The translations under genes and the position numbers were made by a program. Shown piece by piece: positions 52,040 to 63,062 of a stretch of DNA of 64,000 bases (within the stretch, counting starts at the first letter, position 1; every line of letters starts with the position of its first letter). The notes under the pieces are model-generated. The model was not told where the DNA came from. It did not search any database and saw only the letters and a program-made list of their open reading frames with translations. Location: the NCBI RefSeq assembly GCF_003985125.1, contig NZ_ML133573.1, positions 186,001-250,000 of the forward strand, read 5' to 3'. The DNA comes from Rhizobium phaseoli. Its GTDB lineage: Bacteria; Pseudomonadota; Alphaproteobacteria; Rhizobiales; Rhizobiaceae.

Positions 52040-52180
52040 TGCCCCTCACCTTAACCCTCTCCCCGTGAACGGGGCGAGGGGACGCGCCAAACGCGGCTCG
52101 AGGGGTGGCGAAGCCAGTGCGGCATATCCCCTTCTCCCCGCGGGCGGGGAGAAGGTGCCGGCAGGCGGATGAGGGGCAGA
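52040..52180. repeat. Palindromic repeat element between kbl and tdh
   Basis: Two GC-rich dyads (CTCTCCCCGTGAACGGGGCGAG near 52065 and CTTCTCCCCGCGGGCGGGGAGAAG near 52131). The right arm (52146-52176) is identical over 31 bases to the arms at 34271-34302 and 34394-34425. It has inserted inside what is otherwise a two-gene operon. Confidence 0.8.
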
Positions 52181-52207
52181 AATAGGGCACGGACCAAGGG
52201 AACAGAT

Positions 52208-53245
52208 ATGTCGAACATGATGAAGGCGCTGGTCAAATCGAAACCCGAGGTCGGGCTCTGGATGGAGAATGTGCCGGTGCCGGAGGTCGGGCCGAACGAT
52301 GTGCTGATCCGGGTGAAGAAATCGGCGATTTGTGGCACCGATGTCCATATCTGGAATTGGGACCAATGGGCGCAGAAGACCATTCCGGTGCCGATGGTCG
52401 TCGGCCATGAATTTTGCGGCGAAATCGCCGAGATCGGCTCGGCCGTCACCCGCTATCATGTCGGCGAGCGGGTTTCCGGCGAAGGGCATATCGTCTGCGG
52501 CAAGTGCCGCAACTGCCGGGCGGGCAGGGGGCATCTCTGCCGCAACACGCTCGGCGTCGGCGTCAACCGGCCGGGCTCGTTCGGCGAGTTCGTCTGCATT
52601 CCCGAAAGCAATGTGGTGCCGATCCCGGACGATATTTCAGACGAGATCGCCGCGATCTTCGATCCGTTCGGCAATGCCGTGCACACCGCACTCTCCTTCG
52701 ATCTCGTCGGCGAGGACGTGCTCGTCACCGGCGCCGGGCCGATCGGCATCATGGGGGCGCTCGTCGCCAAGCGCTCGGGCGCCCGCAAGGTCGTCATCAC
52801 CGATATCAATCCGCATCGGCTGGATCTGGCGCGCAAGCTCGGCATCGACCACGTCGTCGATGCCTCGAAGGAAAATCTCGCCGACGTGATGAAGGCGATC
52901 GGCATGACCGAGGGTTTCGACGTCGGGCTGGAAATGTCGGGGGCAGCCCCCGCCTTCCGCGACATGATCGACAAGATGAACAATGGCGGCAAGATCGCCA
53001 TTCTCGGCATTGCGCCGGCGGGCTTCGAGATCGACTGGAACAAGGTGATCTTCAAGATGCTCAATCTCAAAGGCATTTATGGCCGCGAGATGTTCGAGAC
53101 CTGGTACAAGATGATCGCCTTTGTCCAGGGCGGCCTGGACCTGTCGCCGATCATCACCCATCGGATCAAGATCGACGATTTTCGCGACGGCTTCGAGGCG
53201 ATGCGGTCGGGCAACTCCGGCAAGGTCGTCATGGATTGGATGTGA
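52208..53245 (+). CDS. tdh: L-threonine 3-dehydrogenase
   Basis: 345 residues. It oxidises threonine to 2-amino-3-ketobutyrate with NAD+. The catalytic zinc site is [15 protein letters not shown] with GHEFCGEI; the structural zinc loop has [15 protein letters not shown]. The NAD motif is [16 protein letters not shown]. It starts at 52208 with AAGGGAAC in front. The partner kbl is directly upstream. Confidence 0.97.
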   Translation: MSNMMKALVKSKPEVGLWMENVPVPEVGPNDVLIRVKKSAICGTDVHIWNWDQWAQKTIPVPMVVGHEFCGEIAEIGSAVTRYHVGERVSGEGHIVCGKCRNCRAGRGHLCRNTLGVGVNRPGSFGEFVCIPESNVVPIPDDISDEIAAIFDPFGNAVHTALSFDLVGEDVLVTGAGPIGIMGALVAKRSGARKVVITDINPHRLDLARKLGIDHVVDASKENLADVMKAIGMTEGFDVGLEMSGAAPAFRDMIDKMNNGGKIAILGIAPAGFEIDWNKVIFKMLNLKGIYGREMFETWYKMIAFVQGGLDLSPIITHRIKIDDFRDGFEAMRSGNSGKVVMDWM

Positions 53246-53255
53246 GGAGGACGAG

Positions 53256-53603
53256 ATGATTTATGAAGGAAGCTGCCATTGCGGCAACGTTGCTTTCGAG
53301 GTCGAAGGCGAATTCACCGAGGCGCTCGATTGCAACTGTTCGCTCTGCCGCCGGCGCGGCGGGATTCTGGCCTTCGTGCCGCGCGACAAGCTGGTTCTGA
53401 AGACGCCGGAAGAGAATATCTCGACCTATACTTTCAACAGGCATGTCATCCGGCATCACTTCTGCGCCAAGTGCGGTATTGCGCCCTTCGGCGAGGGGGC
53501 GGCCCCGAATGGCGCTGCCATGGCGTCGATCAATCTGCGTTGCATCCCGGCGATCGATCTCGGCGCGCTGAACGTGACGGCCTATGACGGTGCCGCGCAT
53601 TAG
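53256..53603 (+). CDS. GFA family zinc protein (Gfa/CENP-V type)
   Basis: 115 residues. Zinc ligands are visible in GSCHCGNVAFEVEG, CNCSLCRRRGG and FCAKCGIAPFGEG. The family includes the glutathione-formaldehyde activating enzyme, though many members have other roles. AGGAGGACGAG precedes the ATG, ten bases after the tdh stop, so it is probably the third gene of the kbl-tdh operon. Confidence 0.9.
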   Translation: MIYEGSCHCGNVAFEVEGEFTEALDCNCSLCRRRGGILAFVPRDKLVLKTPEENISTYTFNRHVIRHHFCAKCGIAPFGEGAAPNGAAMASINLRCIPAIDLGALNVTAYDGAAH

Positions 53604-54077
53604 ACACGGAGCATGGTGTCTGCCGGAACCGGCGAATATACCGCGGAAAAACTGCAAAAACGGCCGAAACAACTGCTGCGACGGGCAAAATCTAAGCTGC
53701 CCTTGTCTTTTGTTCGACGCTTCTTAAATAAGGTTCGCAATCGCAGCCGCGGTTCAAAGCCTGTGGATAAGGCTTTTTCCGATATTTCGTGAGCTTTTTT
53801 TCTGGAAAAGCTTGACGAGAACAAAAAATGTGGGAATCACCGTTCGACTTGTTGAAACGGTGAACTGGGTCAAGGCGGATCGCGCAACCATGGCCGGAAC
53901 TCCAAAAGCAAAAAAGCTTTACTGTCCGGTGCCGGCGATCGTGGTTAATCAGGCTTTAAATGTCATCCCGTTAGGTGGGCAAAGGTGATTCTAGGGCGGC
54001 GCGAGCGACGCGTCCGGCCCTGAGGCGGCCCATTCACCGTAGCGAGATTGGATAGCGTCAGGAAGGCGACGATATAA
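53604..54077. other. rpoD upstream region
   Basis: 474 bases without a gene. It contains a TTGACG hexamer near 53812 and several AT-rich stretches that could be promoter elements. I cannot assign the rpoD start site. No heat-shock or ROSE-type hairpin stood out. Confidence 0.4.
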
Positions 54078-56135
<2,058 letters not shown>

Positions 56136-56159
56136 GGTTTCGACGCCACTGCGATTGGG

Positions 56160-56192
56160 AAAGCCGGGCCTCGTGCCCGGCTTTTGCTTTGG
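56160..56192 (+). terminator. Terminator of rpoD
   Basis: Stem AAAGCCGGGC with GCCCGGCTTT, five-base loop, then TGCTTT. It lies 25 bases past the stop. Confidence 0.85.
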
Positions 56193-56338
56193 TGATTAAC
56201 ACCAATGATCAAGGCTGCTTTCTTGTCGCTGCCTGGTGACAAGGCTATAATTGCGGCCCACGGGGGAAGGGATCGATCGCGACGCGCGAGCGAGGTCGAT
56301 GTGTACCTGTCGGCCAATCCTCCGTTAGGAGGTGCGAC

Positions 56339-56632
56339 ATGACCACTTACATTCTTTTGATCGATTGGACTGACCAAGGCATCCGCACTGTTCGCGACTC
56401 GACAAAACGGCTGGATGCGGCGAAGAAACTGCTCGCCGGCGTCGGCGGCTCCTTCAACCAGTTCTATCTGACGATGGGCGGACACGACATGGTCGCCGTC
56501 TGCGAGGCGCCCGATGATGCGGTGATGGCGCATTTTACGCTGTCGCTCGCCATGGCGGGCAATGTCCGCACCGAGACGCTGAAGGCGTTCCCGGAGGCTG
56601 CCTATCGGGATCTCATCGGCTCGCTCGGCTGA
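56339..56632 (+). CDS. GYD domain protein
   Basis: 97 residues, a small alpha/beta-barrel protein. It begins [18 protein letters not shown], with [17 protein letters not shown] in the middle, which is the GYD signature; no specific activity is established. TTAGGAGGTGCGAC gives a strong ribosome binding site. A long stem-loop with a T-run follows it. Confidence 0.88.
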   Translation: MTTYILLIDWTDQGIRTVRDSTKRLDAAKKLLAGVGGSFNQFYLTMGGHDMVAVCEAPDDAVMAHFTLSLAMAGNVRTETLKAFPEAAYRDLIGSLG

Positions 56633-56673
56633 TTATTACTTAATTCGGATACCAAGGAACGGCTCTCCGGAGA

Positions 56674-56737
56674 CCGCGTGGCGCTGACTGACGACGGCCT
56701 GCTGGCCATAGTCGCGGCAGCGATCACGCGGTTTTTT
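56674..56737 (+). terminator. Long composite stem-loop with T-run after the GYD gene
   Basis: Outer stem CCGCGTG/CACGCGG, inner stems CGCTG/CAGCG and GAC/GTC, apical GGCC-TGCT-GGCC, then six T. It could terminate the GYD transcript. It could equally be a small structured RNA or attenuator in front of the DUF930 gene, which starts just downstream. Confidence 0.7.
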
Positions 56738-56783
56738 GCTTTTGTGGCTTGATGCTGCCGGCTTTAAAGGCCACATCGCTGCT

Positions 56784-57833
56784 GTGACAGAAGAAGACGT
56801 CGAACCGGCAGAAGCGCATGAAGCGCCAGAACAGCGGCCTGAAATCCGCTGGGGCGTCGGCGCGTCCGTGCTTCTCCATGTGCCGCTCATCGCCCTTCTC
56901 ATTTTCGGCCTGCCGAAAATCGACCCGAAGCCGCCTGAAGACGAGAGCGTGAAGGTGGAGCTCGTCCCGCCGCCGGAGGAGAAGAAGCCGGAAGAAAAGA
57001 AGCCGGAGAAGCCGCCGGAGCCGAAGCCGCCGGAACAGGCGAAGAAGCAACCGCCGCCACCGCCTCCACCGCCGCCGCCGCCCCCGCCGGCAAAGAAGGC
57101 TTCCGAGCAAGCTAAACCGCCGATGCCGACTCTCAACCCTGTCACCGCGTTCGGGGACAAAAATAGCGGCCCTGACAAATTCCTTGCGGGGAATTCTTCC
57201 GAGGGTGAAAGAAAACCGGCGAAAACATCGCCGCAGCACACCTCAGGGCAGGTGCCGCCGATGTCTGTTGCGGAAGAGCCGAAACCTGAAGCGCCCCCAT
57301 CAAGACCCGTGCCGGATGACGTGAAGCTTCCGGAAGTGGCGGTGACGGACGTTTCTCCGGAGCGCAACGGACCGCCGACAGAGGCGTTCGGCGACGCCAA
57401 GACCATCTTCGAGCAGACCAAGCCGCCTGAGCAGAAGAGCGCTGACAAGCCGAAAACGCTGCCTGACACCAACGATCTGCGCGAGGCAAAAACGCTATTT
57501 TCGCGGGCTGCAGATGGCAACGTGTTTGCGCAGACCGCGATGGATGGGCTTTCACGCAAACAGCGAGTGGCCACGCTCTGCACCACCGAGCTTCAGGGCC
57601 AGCTTGTTCACGGTTCGCCGGCTTATTTCCCGCTCGCACTGCCGAGTTTCGGGTTGCGCGCCGGGACCATTCTCGATGTGAAGGATGCAGCCTTTGGCAC
57701 CGCCAAGGGCTGGTTCCAAGTCCGTTTCCGCTGCGAGGTGGATGAGGGAGCTACCAAAGTGATGTCCTTTGCCCACCAGGTTGGAGGGCCGATCCCTCGC
57801 AGCCAATATTCGAAGTATGATATTAATGAATGA
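56784..57833 (+). CDS. DUF930 protein with TonB-like proline-rich region
   Basis: About 349 residues. A short N-terminal acidic cytosolic part is followed by one membrane helix (VGASVLLHVPLIALLIFGLP). A TonB-like KP/EP stretch then runs into 13 consecutive prolines near residue 95. The C-terminal DUF930 globular domain ends FRCEVDEGATKVMSFAHQVG. The layout suggests an inner-membrane protein spanning the periplasm. The start is uncertain: GTG at 56784 is taken; a TTG at 56736 sits on the T-run of the preceding hairpin. Function unknown. Confidence 0.78.
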   Translation: MTEEDVEPAEAHEAPEQRPEIRWGVGASVLLHVPLIALLIFGLPKIDPKPPEDESVKVELVPPPEEKKPEEKKPEKPPEPKPPEQAKKQPPPPPPPPPPPPPAKKASEQAKPPMPTLNPVTAFGDKNSGPDKFLAGNSSEGERKPAKTSPQHTSGQVPPMSVAEEPKPEAPPSRPVPDDVKLPEVAVTDVSPERNGPPTEAFGDAKTIFEQTKPPEQKSADKPKTLPDTNDLREAKTLFSRAADGNVFAQTAMDGLSRKQRVATLCTTELQGQLVHGSPAYFPLALPSFGLRAGTILDVKDAAFGTAKGWFQVRFRCEVDEGATKVMSFAHQVGGPIPRSQYSKYDINE

Positions 57834-57934
57834 AGCGCGCCGCGATCTTTCCCGCCCGCAACAAGCCACACGCAAGGAACCGCATCTAGCCTCTCCCTAT
57901 GGCCGTGATGGTACGGTGAAGAAGGGACAATGAT

Positions 57935-58096
57935 ATGTCGAACGAGATCGAGCGTTTTCTGGAGCGTCAGGATGAAGCCGTCAGCGCGCTGTTTCTGGAA
58001 AACAAGGGCGACGAGCTGACCGATATTCTGGTGGCGGCCCTCGAAGAGGCCTTCGAGATCCTGCTCGAAGCAGCTCCCGCCGAAACGCTGCATTGA
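57935..58096 (+). CDS. 53-residue acidic helical protein coupled to an APH-like kinase
   Basis: A short frame with GAAGGGACA as ribosome binding site. It starts MSNEIERFLERQDEAV and ends LLEAAPAETLH. It is almost fully helical and acidic, with leucines spaced as in a coiled coil. Its TGA overlaps the TTG start of the kinase gene. No family is recognised. A regulator or partner of the kinase is an inference. Confidence 0.65.
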   Translation: MSNEIERFLERQDEAVSALFLENKGDELTDILVAALEEAFEILLEAAPAETLH

Positions 58097-58878
58097 CATT
58101 TCTCAAGACATTGCCGGCAGCGCTTGGCGAGCGGCTGTCCGGCTACCGGTTCGAACGCGATGCGCTCGGCCGTTCCGCGGCAAGCGTCTTCCGGCTGCAA
58201 GGCGAGGGCCTGCCGGCGCTCTATCTGAAGGTCGAGGCGGCCGGGCCGTTCGGCGAGCTTGCCGATGAAGCCGCCCGCCTCTCCTGGCTCAAGGCCGTTG
58301 GCCTGCCGTGCCCCGACGTCATCGCTCGGGAAAGCGACGGCGAGCGCAACTGGCTGCTGATTAATGCGCTGCCGGGGACAGATCTTGCCAGCGCATCGGC
58401 GCTGACGCCGCTGACGCGCGTCGAACTGCTGGCGGCGGCACTTTCCGATCTCCATGACCTGCCGATCGTCTCCTGCCCCTTCGATCACCGGCTGGAAAGC
58501 CGCCTATCGGTTGCGGAAGCGCGCATGCAAGCGGGGATTGTCGATGAAGAGGATTTCGATGCGGCGCGGCTTGGAAAAAGCGCTGCGGCACTCTTTGACG
58601 ACCTCATGCGCCTGCGCCCCGGCGACGAGGAACTCGTCGTCACCCATGGCGACGCCTGCCTGCCGAACTTCGTTGCTTCCAATGGGCAATTCTCCGGCTA
58701 TATCGATTGCAGCCGCCTCGGTGTCGCCGACCGCCACCAGGATATCGCGCTCGCCTGCCGCAGCATCGCTTCCAATTTTGGCGAGGCGCTGATCCGGCCT
58801 TTCCTCGACCGCTATGGGCTGACGGCTCCGGATCCGGCCAAGCTTCATTATTTCCAACTGCTCGACGAGTTCTTCTAG
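58093..58878 (+). CDS. Aminoglycoside 3'-phosphotransferase-like kinase (APH(3'))
   Basis: 261 residues, the size of APH(3') enzymes. The catalytic loop is VTHGDACLPNF, the metal-binding DFG-like segment is YIDCSRLGVADRHQDIALA, and the last residues LLDEFF match the C-terminus of NptII. The fit is good enough that aminoglycoside (kanamycin/neomycin-type) phosphorylation is plausible. A native substrate is also possible. The start is TTG, overlapping the stop of the 53-residue gene. The stop codon TAG is the first triplet of RIME copy B. Confidence 0.88.
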   Translation: MTFLKTLPAALGERLSGYRFERDALGRSAASVFRLQGEGLPALYLKVEAAGPFGELADEAARLSWLKAVGLPCPDVIARESDGERNWLLINALPGTDLASASALTPLTRVELLAAALSDLHDLPIVSCPFDHRLESRLSVAEARMQAGIVDEEDFDAARLGKSAAALFDDLMRLRPGDEELVVTHGDACLPNFVASNGQFSGYIDCSRLGVADRHQDIALACRSIASNFGEALIRPFLDRYGLTAPDPAKLHYFQLLDEFF

Positions 58879-58990
58879 AACAGGATAATTTAAGGCCGGG
58901 TCGGTCTTAAATTTGAATCCTGTTCTAAATTAAAGAGTTAGAGCATGATGTCGTCCGAAAACCGCTCACACTTTTCGGCATCATGCTCTA
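58876..58990. repeat. RIME-type intergenic mosaic element, copy B
   Basis: 115 bases, inverse orientation and nearly identical to copy A at 10847-10960. It starts with TAGAACAGGAT, holds the inner AATCCTGTTCT arm, and ends with CATCATGCTCTA. It abuts the kinase gene and supplies its stop codon. Confidence 0.88.
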
Positions 58991-59051
58991 AGCATTGCGC
59001 CATCCCCGTCCGGCTGGCAGAGTGGCCGGTAATCGGATCTGCGGACGGACG

Positions 59052-59854
59052 ATGGCGAAAAACCAGTTCAGAATGCTGCGCTCGGCGCTGGCCGGGGTCG
59101 AAGCGGTGGAAGCGGCAACGCATCACAGCTTCAGCAGGCACACCCATGAGCAGTTCGGCATCGGCCTCGTTTCGTCAGGGGCGCAGCGGTCGCTGAGCGG
59201 GCGCGGCATGGTCGAGGCTGCGGCCGGCGATATCATCACCGTCAATCCGAACGAGGTGCATGACGGCGCGCCGATCGGCGCGGGCAGATCGTGGCGCATT
59301 CTCTATGTCGATCCCGAGATCGTCACCCATCTGTCGCGCGAGATCGGCGGCGGGGCAGGGCGGCAGGAAATCCCCCATCCGGTCATCCGCAATGGCGCGA
59401 TCGCCGCCCGCTTCGAGATGCTGTTTGACGCGATGACCGAGGCAGAGGCGGTCGACGGGCTGCTCCTGGAAGAGTTGCTGCTGCAACTCGTCGCGATGTC
59501 ATGCGGGAAGACGGCGATCGCGAGGAGCGGCCGCCGGTGCCGGCCTCCATCCGCATGGCGCGGGCTCTGATCGACGACAATCCTCTTGCCGCCGTCTCGC
59601 TTGCCGATCTCGCCCGGGAAAGCGGCCTCAGCCGCTTCCAGGTGCTGCGCGGTTTTGCCAAGGCGACCGGGCTGACGCCGCATGCCTATCTCCTCCAGGC
59701 CCGCATCCATCGCGCCCGCCGGCTGATCGCTCAGGGCACGCCGCTGGCGGAAGCGGCCTTTGCCAGCGGCTTTGCCGACCAGAGCCACATGACCCGCGTC
59801 TTCGTGCGCAAATACGGCCTGTCGCCGCGGCTCTATGCCGGTGGCTTTCTCTGA
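59052..59854 (+). pseudogene. AraC-family regulator, frameshifted
   Basis: N-terminal cupin-type ligand domain (HHSFSRHTHEQFGIGLVSSG, then DIITVNPNEVHDGAP) in the frame starting at 59052. The C-terminal double HTH (DLARESGLSRFQVLRGFAKA, EAAFASGFADQSHMTRVF) lies in another frame from about 59501. The frames meet around 59502-59505, at ...LVAMSC/REDGD..., consistent with loss of one C from a CC-GGG tract. With one base restored it would be a normal 267-residue regulator. It lies upstream of the EamA exporter, which it probably controls. Confidence 0.82.
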
Positions 59855-59908
59855 GCGGGCACGTCGAGCTTCGCCACTGGGATGGCCCGATCCGTAATTG
59901 AGTGAGCC

Positions 59909-60402
59909 ACCCGCCTCGTCCTTCGAGGCCCCTGCGGGGCACCTCAGGATGAGGCTCTCTTTAAGGCCGCGTTTGCCTTCAAGACTGCTGCGATCCCCTC
60001 AGGATGGGCTCTCTTGAGGGCCGTGCTCCCTCCTGCCGTCCACGGTTAATGGCGCGGCACCCTCCAACGCCCCTCATCCTGAGGCGCGTAGCCCGTGAGG
60101 GCGGAGCTCGAAGGGCGCGCTCGACGCCGCGTCTTGCAGTCATCGAACGTCGGTGCACCCGCCTCGTCCTTCGAGGCCCCTGCGGGGCACCTCAGGATGA
60201 GGCTCTCTGAAAGGCCGCGTTTGCCTTCAAGACTGCTGCGAGCACCTCAGGATAAGGCTCTCTTGACGGCCGTGCTCCCTCCTGCCGTCCACGGTTAATG
60301 GCGCGGCACCCACCAAGGTCCCTCATCCTGAGGCGCGTAGCCCGTGAGGGCGAAGCCTCGAAGGGCACGCTCAACGCCGCTTCTTGCGTTCACCGAACGT
60401 CG
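59909..60402. repeat. 248-base tandem duplication of palindromic repeats
   Basis: Unit 1 (59909-60154) and unit 2 (60157-60402) are close copies with a period of 248. Each contains a dyad-rich cluster: CTCGTCCTTCGAGG..., CACCTCAGGATGAGG and CCTCATCCTGAGGCGCG, the common GC-rich rhizobial repeat. No gene is supported in this gap. It lies between the AraC and EamA genes. Confidence 0.88.
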
Positions 60403-60481
60403 CCCCCGCCGCCCTGCAATTTCGTTCAAGACCTCAGGCAGCCCCTGCTGTTTCCTCGGCGCATCCCACAGGAGATGCGGA

Positions 60482-61381
60482 ATGTCGAAACAGGTTCAAG
60501 GTTATGTCTATCTGACGCTGGCCATGCTGACGGTCGGGAGCACCGTCATCGCCAGCAAACTCATCGCCGCCGGCCTTCCGCCATTTACCGCCACCGCCTT
60601 GCGCTTCGCGCTCGCCTTTCCGGTCTTTCTCCTGCTGATGCGGGTGACCGGCGTGCGGCTGCCGAAGCTTCCCTGGCGGGATCGCCTGATCCTCGTCATC
60701 CAGGCGGGCGCCGGCAGCGTCGGCTATACGACGCTGCTGATCTCCGGCCTCAGCCTGACATCGGCGGCCGATGCCGGCGTCATCATCGGCACGCTGCCGG
60801 TGGTCTCTGCGGCAATTTCCATCCTGCTGCTCGGCGAGCGGCCGCAGCCCGCCCTGCTTCTCGCGGTGGCGCTGGCGACGGCCGGCGTGCTTTCGATCGC
60901 CTTCGCGCCGGATGCGGCCGGCGGTTCGCTCGCCGGCAATATGCTGATCCTGCTCGCGGTCGTCTGCGAGGGGCTGTTCATCCTGCTGAACAAGCGGCTG
61001 ACGGTCGATATCCCACCGCTTGCCCAATCGACACTGATGACCGGCATCGGCTTTGCCGTGGCCGTCATCCCCGCCGTCTTCGAGGCGCCTTCCGTCCAGG
61101 GCTTTTCCGCAAGCGCTGCGGCGGCCGTCGGCTATTATGCGCTGGTGCCGACGGTCGCCGGCTTCCTGCTCTGGTATGCCGGGGCCGAACGGGTGAGCGG
61201 CACGGAAGCCTCGCTCTTTACCGCGCTGGCACCCATGTCCGCCGTCCTGCTCGCCTTCGTCACGCTCGGGGAGCCGGTCGGCTTCAGGCAGCTTGCCGGC
61301 ATTGCCTGCGTGCTGGCGGCGGTGCTCGGGCTCGCCCTGGCTGGCAATCGCATCACAACCCAACCGGCCGAGGGAAGATAG
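60482..61381 (+). CDS. EamA/DMT-family exporter
   Basis: 299 residues with ten predicted helices as two EamA halves (GYVYLTLAMLTVGSTVIASK first; NMLILLAVVCEGLFILLNKR second). Members export amino acids or metabolites. AGGAG precedes the ATG at 60482. The B3/B4 gene follows after three bases, giving an operon likely governed by the upstream AraC gene. Confidence 0.9.
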   Translation: MSKQVQGYVYLTLAMLTVGSTVIASKLIAAGLPPFTATALRFALAFPVFLLLMRVTGVRLPKLPWRDRLILVIQAGAGSVGYTTLLISGLSLTSAADAGVIIGTLPVVSAAISILLLGERPQPALLLAVALATAGVLSIAFAPDAAGGSLAGNMLILLAVVCEGLFILLNKRLTVDIPPLAQSTLMTGIGFAVAVIPAVFEAPSVQGFSASAAAAVGYYALVPTVAGFLLWYAGAERVSGTEASLFTALAPMSAVLLAFVTLGEPVGFRQLAGIACVLAAVLGLALAGNRITTQPAEGR

Positions 61382-61384
61382 GCC

Positions 61385-62077
61385 ATGCGTTTCAACCATT
61401 CCGCCGCCCTGTGGCAGGCCTTTCCCGAGCTTCGCGCCGGCGCCCTCCATGCCACCGGCATCCATGCGAATGTCGATGTCGAGGCGGCGACAACAAGCTT
61501 CAGCGCGATTGCCGAGGACCGGCTGGCCGCAACGCAAGAAGGCGAATTTCCGGAGATCCAGGCCTGGCGCCGCGGCTTTTCCCGCATGGGGCTGAAGCCG
61601 ACGCAATATCGCTCGGCCTCCGAAGCGCTGCTGCGCCGTTTCCGTCAGGAACACGCGCTGCCGCGCCTGCATCCGCTCGTCGATCTCTGCAATGCGGTCT
61701 CGCTAGCCTCCGCCATTCCCATTGCCGTCTTCGACGTCGAAAAGATCGCCGGCGATCTCGAGGTCCGGCCGGCGACGGGTGACGAGACCTATCTGACCTT
61801 CGGCGGCGATATCGAATATCCCGAGCCAAACGAGGTGATCTTCGCCGATGGCGAGGCAAGGGCGCATGCGCGGCGCTGGACGAACCGGCAGAGCGGGCTT
61901 TCGGCGGTGCGGCAGACGACGCGGTCGGTGCTGATCGTTGCCGAGGCGCTGCATGCCTCGGCCGAGGCGGATATCGGCAGGCTGGTGGCGACGCTCGCGG
62001 ATCAATTGGCGAAGGCCTGGCCGGCGGCGCCGAAAACGGCGCTGCTCAGCGCAGCATCGCCGCGTTTCGAATTCTGA
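61385..62077 (+). CDS. B3/B4 (tRNA-binding/editing) domain protein
   Basis: 230 residues. The B3/B4 fold of phenylalanyl-tRNA synthetase beta is indicated by EIQAWRRGFSRMGLKPTQYR, LPRLHPLVDLCNAVSLAS and AIPIAVFDVEKI. Stand-alone forms may edit or hydrolyse mischarged aminoacyl-tRNAs. It is co-transcribed with the EamA exporter, three bases downstream, suggesting a role tied to an unusual amino acid; that is an inference. Confidence 0.88.
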   Translation: MRFNHSAALWQAFPELRAGALHATGIHANVDVEAATTSFSAIAEDRLAATQEGEFPEIQAWRRGFSRMGLKPTQYRSASEALLRRFRQEHALPRLHPLVDLCNAVSLASAIPIAVFDVEKIAGDLEVRPATGDETYLTFGGDIEYPEPNEVIFADGEARAHARRWTNRQSGLSAVRQTTRSVLIVAEALHASAEADIGRLVATLADQLAKAWPAAPKTALLSAASPRFEF

Positions 62078-62172
62078 AGCGGGTAGCGCTCGGCAAAGGG
62101 AGCGGTTACACCTTGGGCCGGCGGCATGCCCGCCCTATCTTCACTGGATCGGTCGCTTGTGGAGACGAAGCC

Positions 62173-62571
62173 ATGTCAGAGAAATCGATCAGGATCCCCG
62201 GGCCGGATCACCCGATCACCGTCGAGCATAACCCTTGCCGCGTCGTCGTCACGCTCGGCGGCAGGACGATCGCCGACAGCCGCGATGCGCTGACGCTGCG
62301 CGAAGCCTCCTATCCGCCGGTACAGTATATCCCGCGAAGGGATGTCGACATGTCGCTGCTGCGGCGCACCGATCACAGCAGCCATTGTCCCTATAAGGGC
62401 GATGCCGCCTATTACAGCATCGTTCCGGGCGGCGAACGCGGCGAGAATGCCGTCTGGACCTATGAGGCGCCGAATGCCGCCGTCAGCAACATCAAGGATC
62501 ATCTCGCCTTCTATCCCGACCGCGTCGACAGCATCGAGGAAATGGCCTCTCCGGAAGCCGGCACCTTCTGA
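62173..62571 (+). CDS. DUF427 domain protein
   Basis: 132 residues. DUF427 marks are VVVTLGGRTIADSRDAL, YPPVQYIPRRDVDMSLL and CPYKGDAAYYSI. The function is not known. GGAGACGAAG precedes the ATG at 62173. Confidence 0.9.
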   Translation: MSEKSIRIPGPDHPITVEHNPCRVVVTLGGRTIADSRDALTLREASYPPVQYIPRRDVDMSLLRRTDHSSHCPYKGDAAYYSIVPGGERGENAVWTYEAPNAAVSNIKDHLAFYPDRVDSIEEMASPEAGTF

Positions 62572-62618
62572 GGCAGGCCTGGCTTCGATAAAGCCGGCGC
62601 CGCCGGCAACGGCGGCCG

Positions 62619-62864
62619 TTATCGCAGCATGTCGAGCCATTCATTGCTGAAGACGAGGCTGGCGACCGTGACGGGCTCGCCGCGTTCGTCGCGGACGGTG
62701 ACGGCGATCGTCATGCGATCGGTTGCGGGCAGTTCGTCGCGGGCCACATCCAGCAGGATGCGGGTCACTTCTTTTGGAATGTCTTCACGAGATTTGAGCT
62801 CCGTGCCGTGCTCGTCGCGCGTTGGACCTTCCCCATTGTGCAGATCGAAATAGTAGCGAGCCAT
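62619..62864 (-). CDS. DUF6894-like small protein
   Basis: 81 residues. It begins MARYYFDLHNGEGPTRDEHG and includes VTVRDERGEPVTVASLVF, the usual layout of this small rhizobial family. The role is unknown. It is convergent with the DUF427 gene. Confidence 0.82.
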   Translation of the reverse strand: MARYYFDLHNGEGPTRDEHGTELKSREDIPKEVTRILLDVARDELPATDRMTIAVTVRDERGEPVTVASLVFSNEWLDMLR

Positions 62865-63062
62865 GTTCTTTCCTGCGCGTCAGAGGAGAAATCACTTGTG
62901 AGGACAATTGTTCCCGCGGCTAGCCGTTGATTCCTATGGAAAATAGCCGTCGCATCGACATGCACGGGCCGTCTGCTGACACGGCGTTGCCGGCGCATGA
63001 TGCGTTGAAAGCTTCGATCGCTGCCGTTAGGGTCGCGCCAAACTTTGCTGTCGGAGATGCGC

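Noticed and set aside
59909..60402. Possible CRISPR array or mobile element
   Set aside because: Only two long units with no short regular spacers, no cas genes, no transposase and no target-site duplication.
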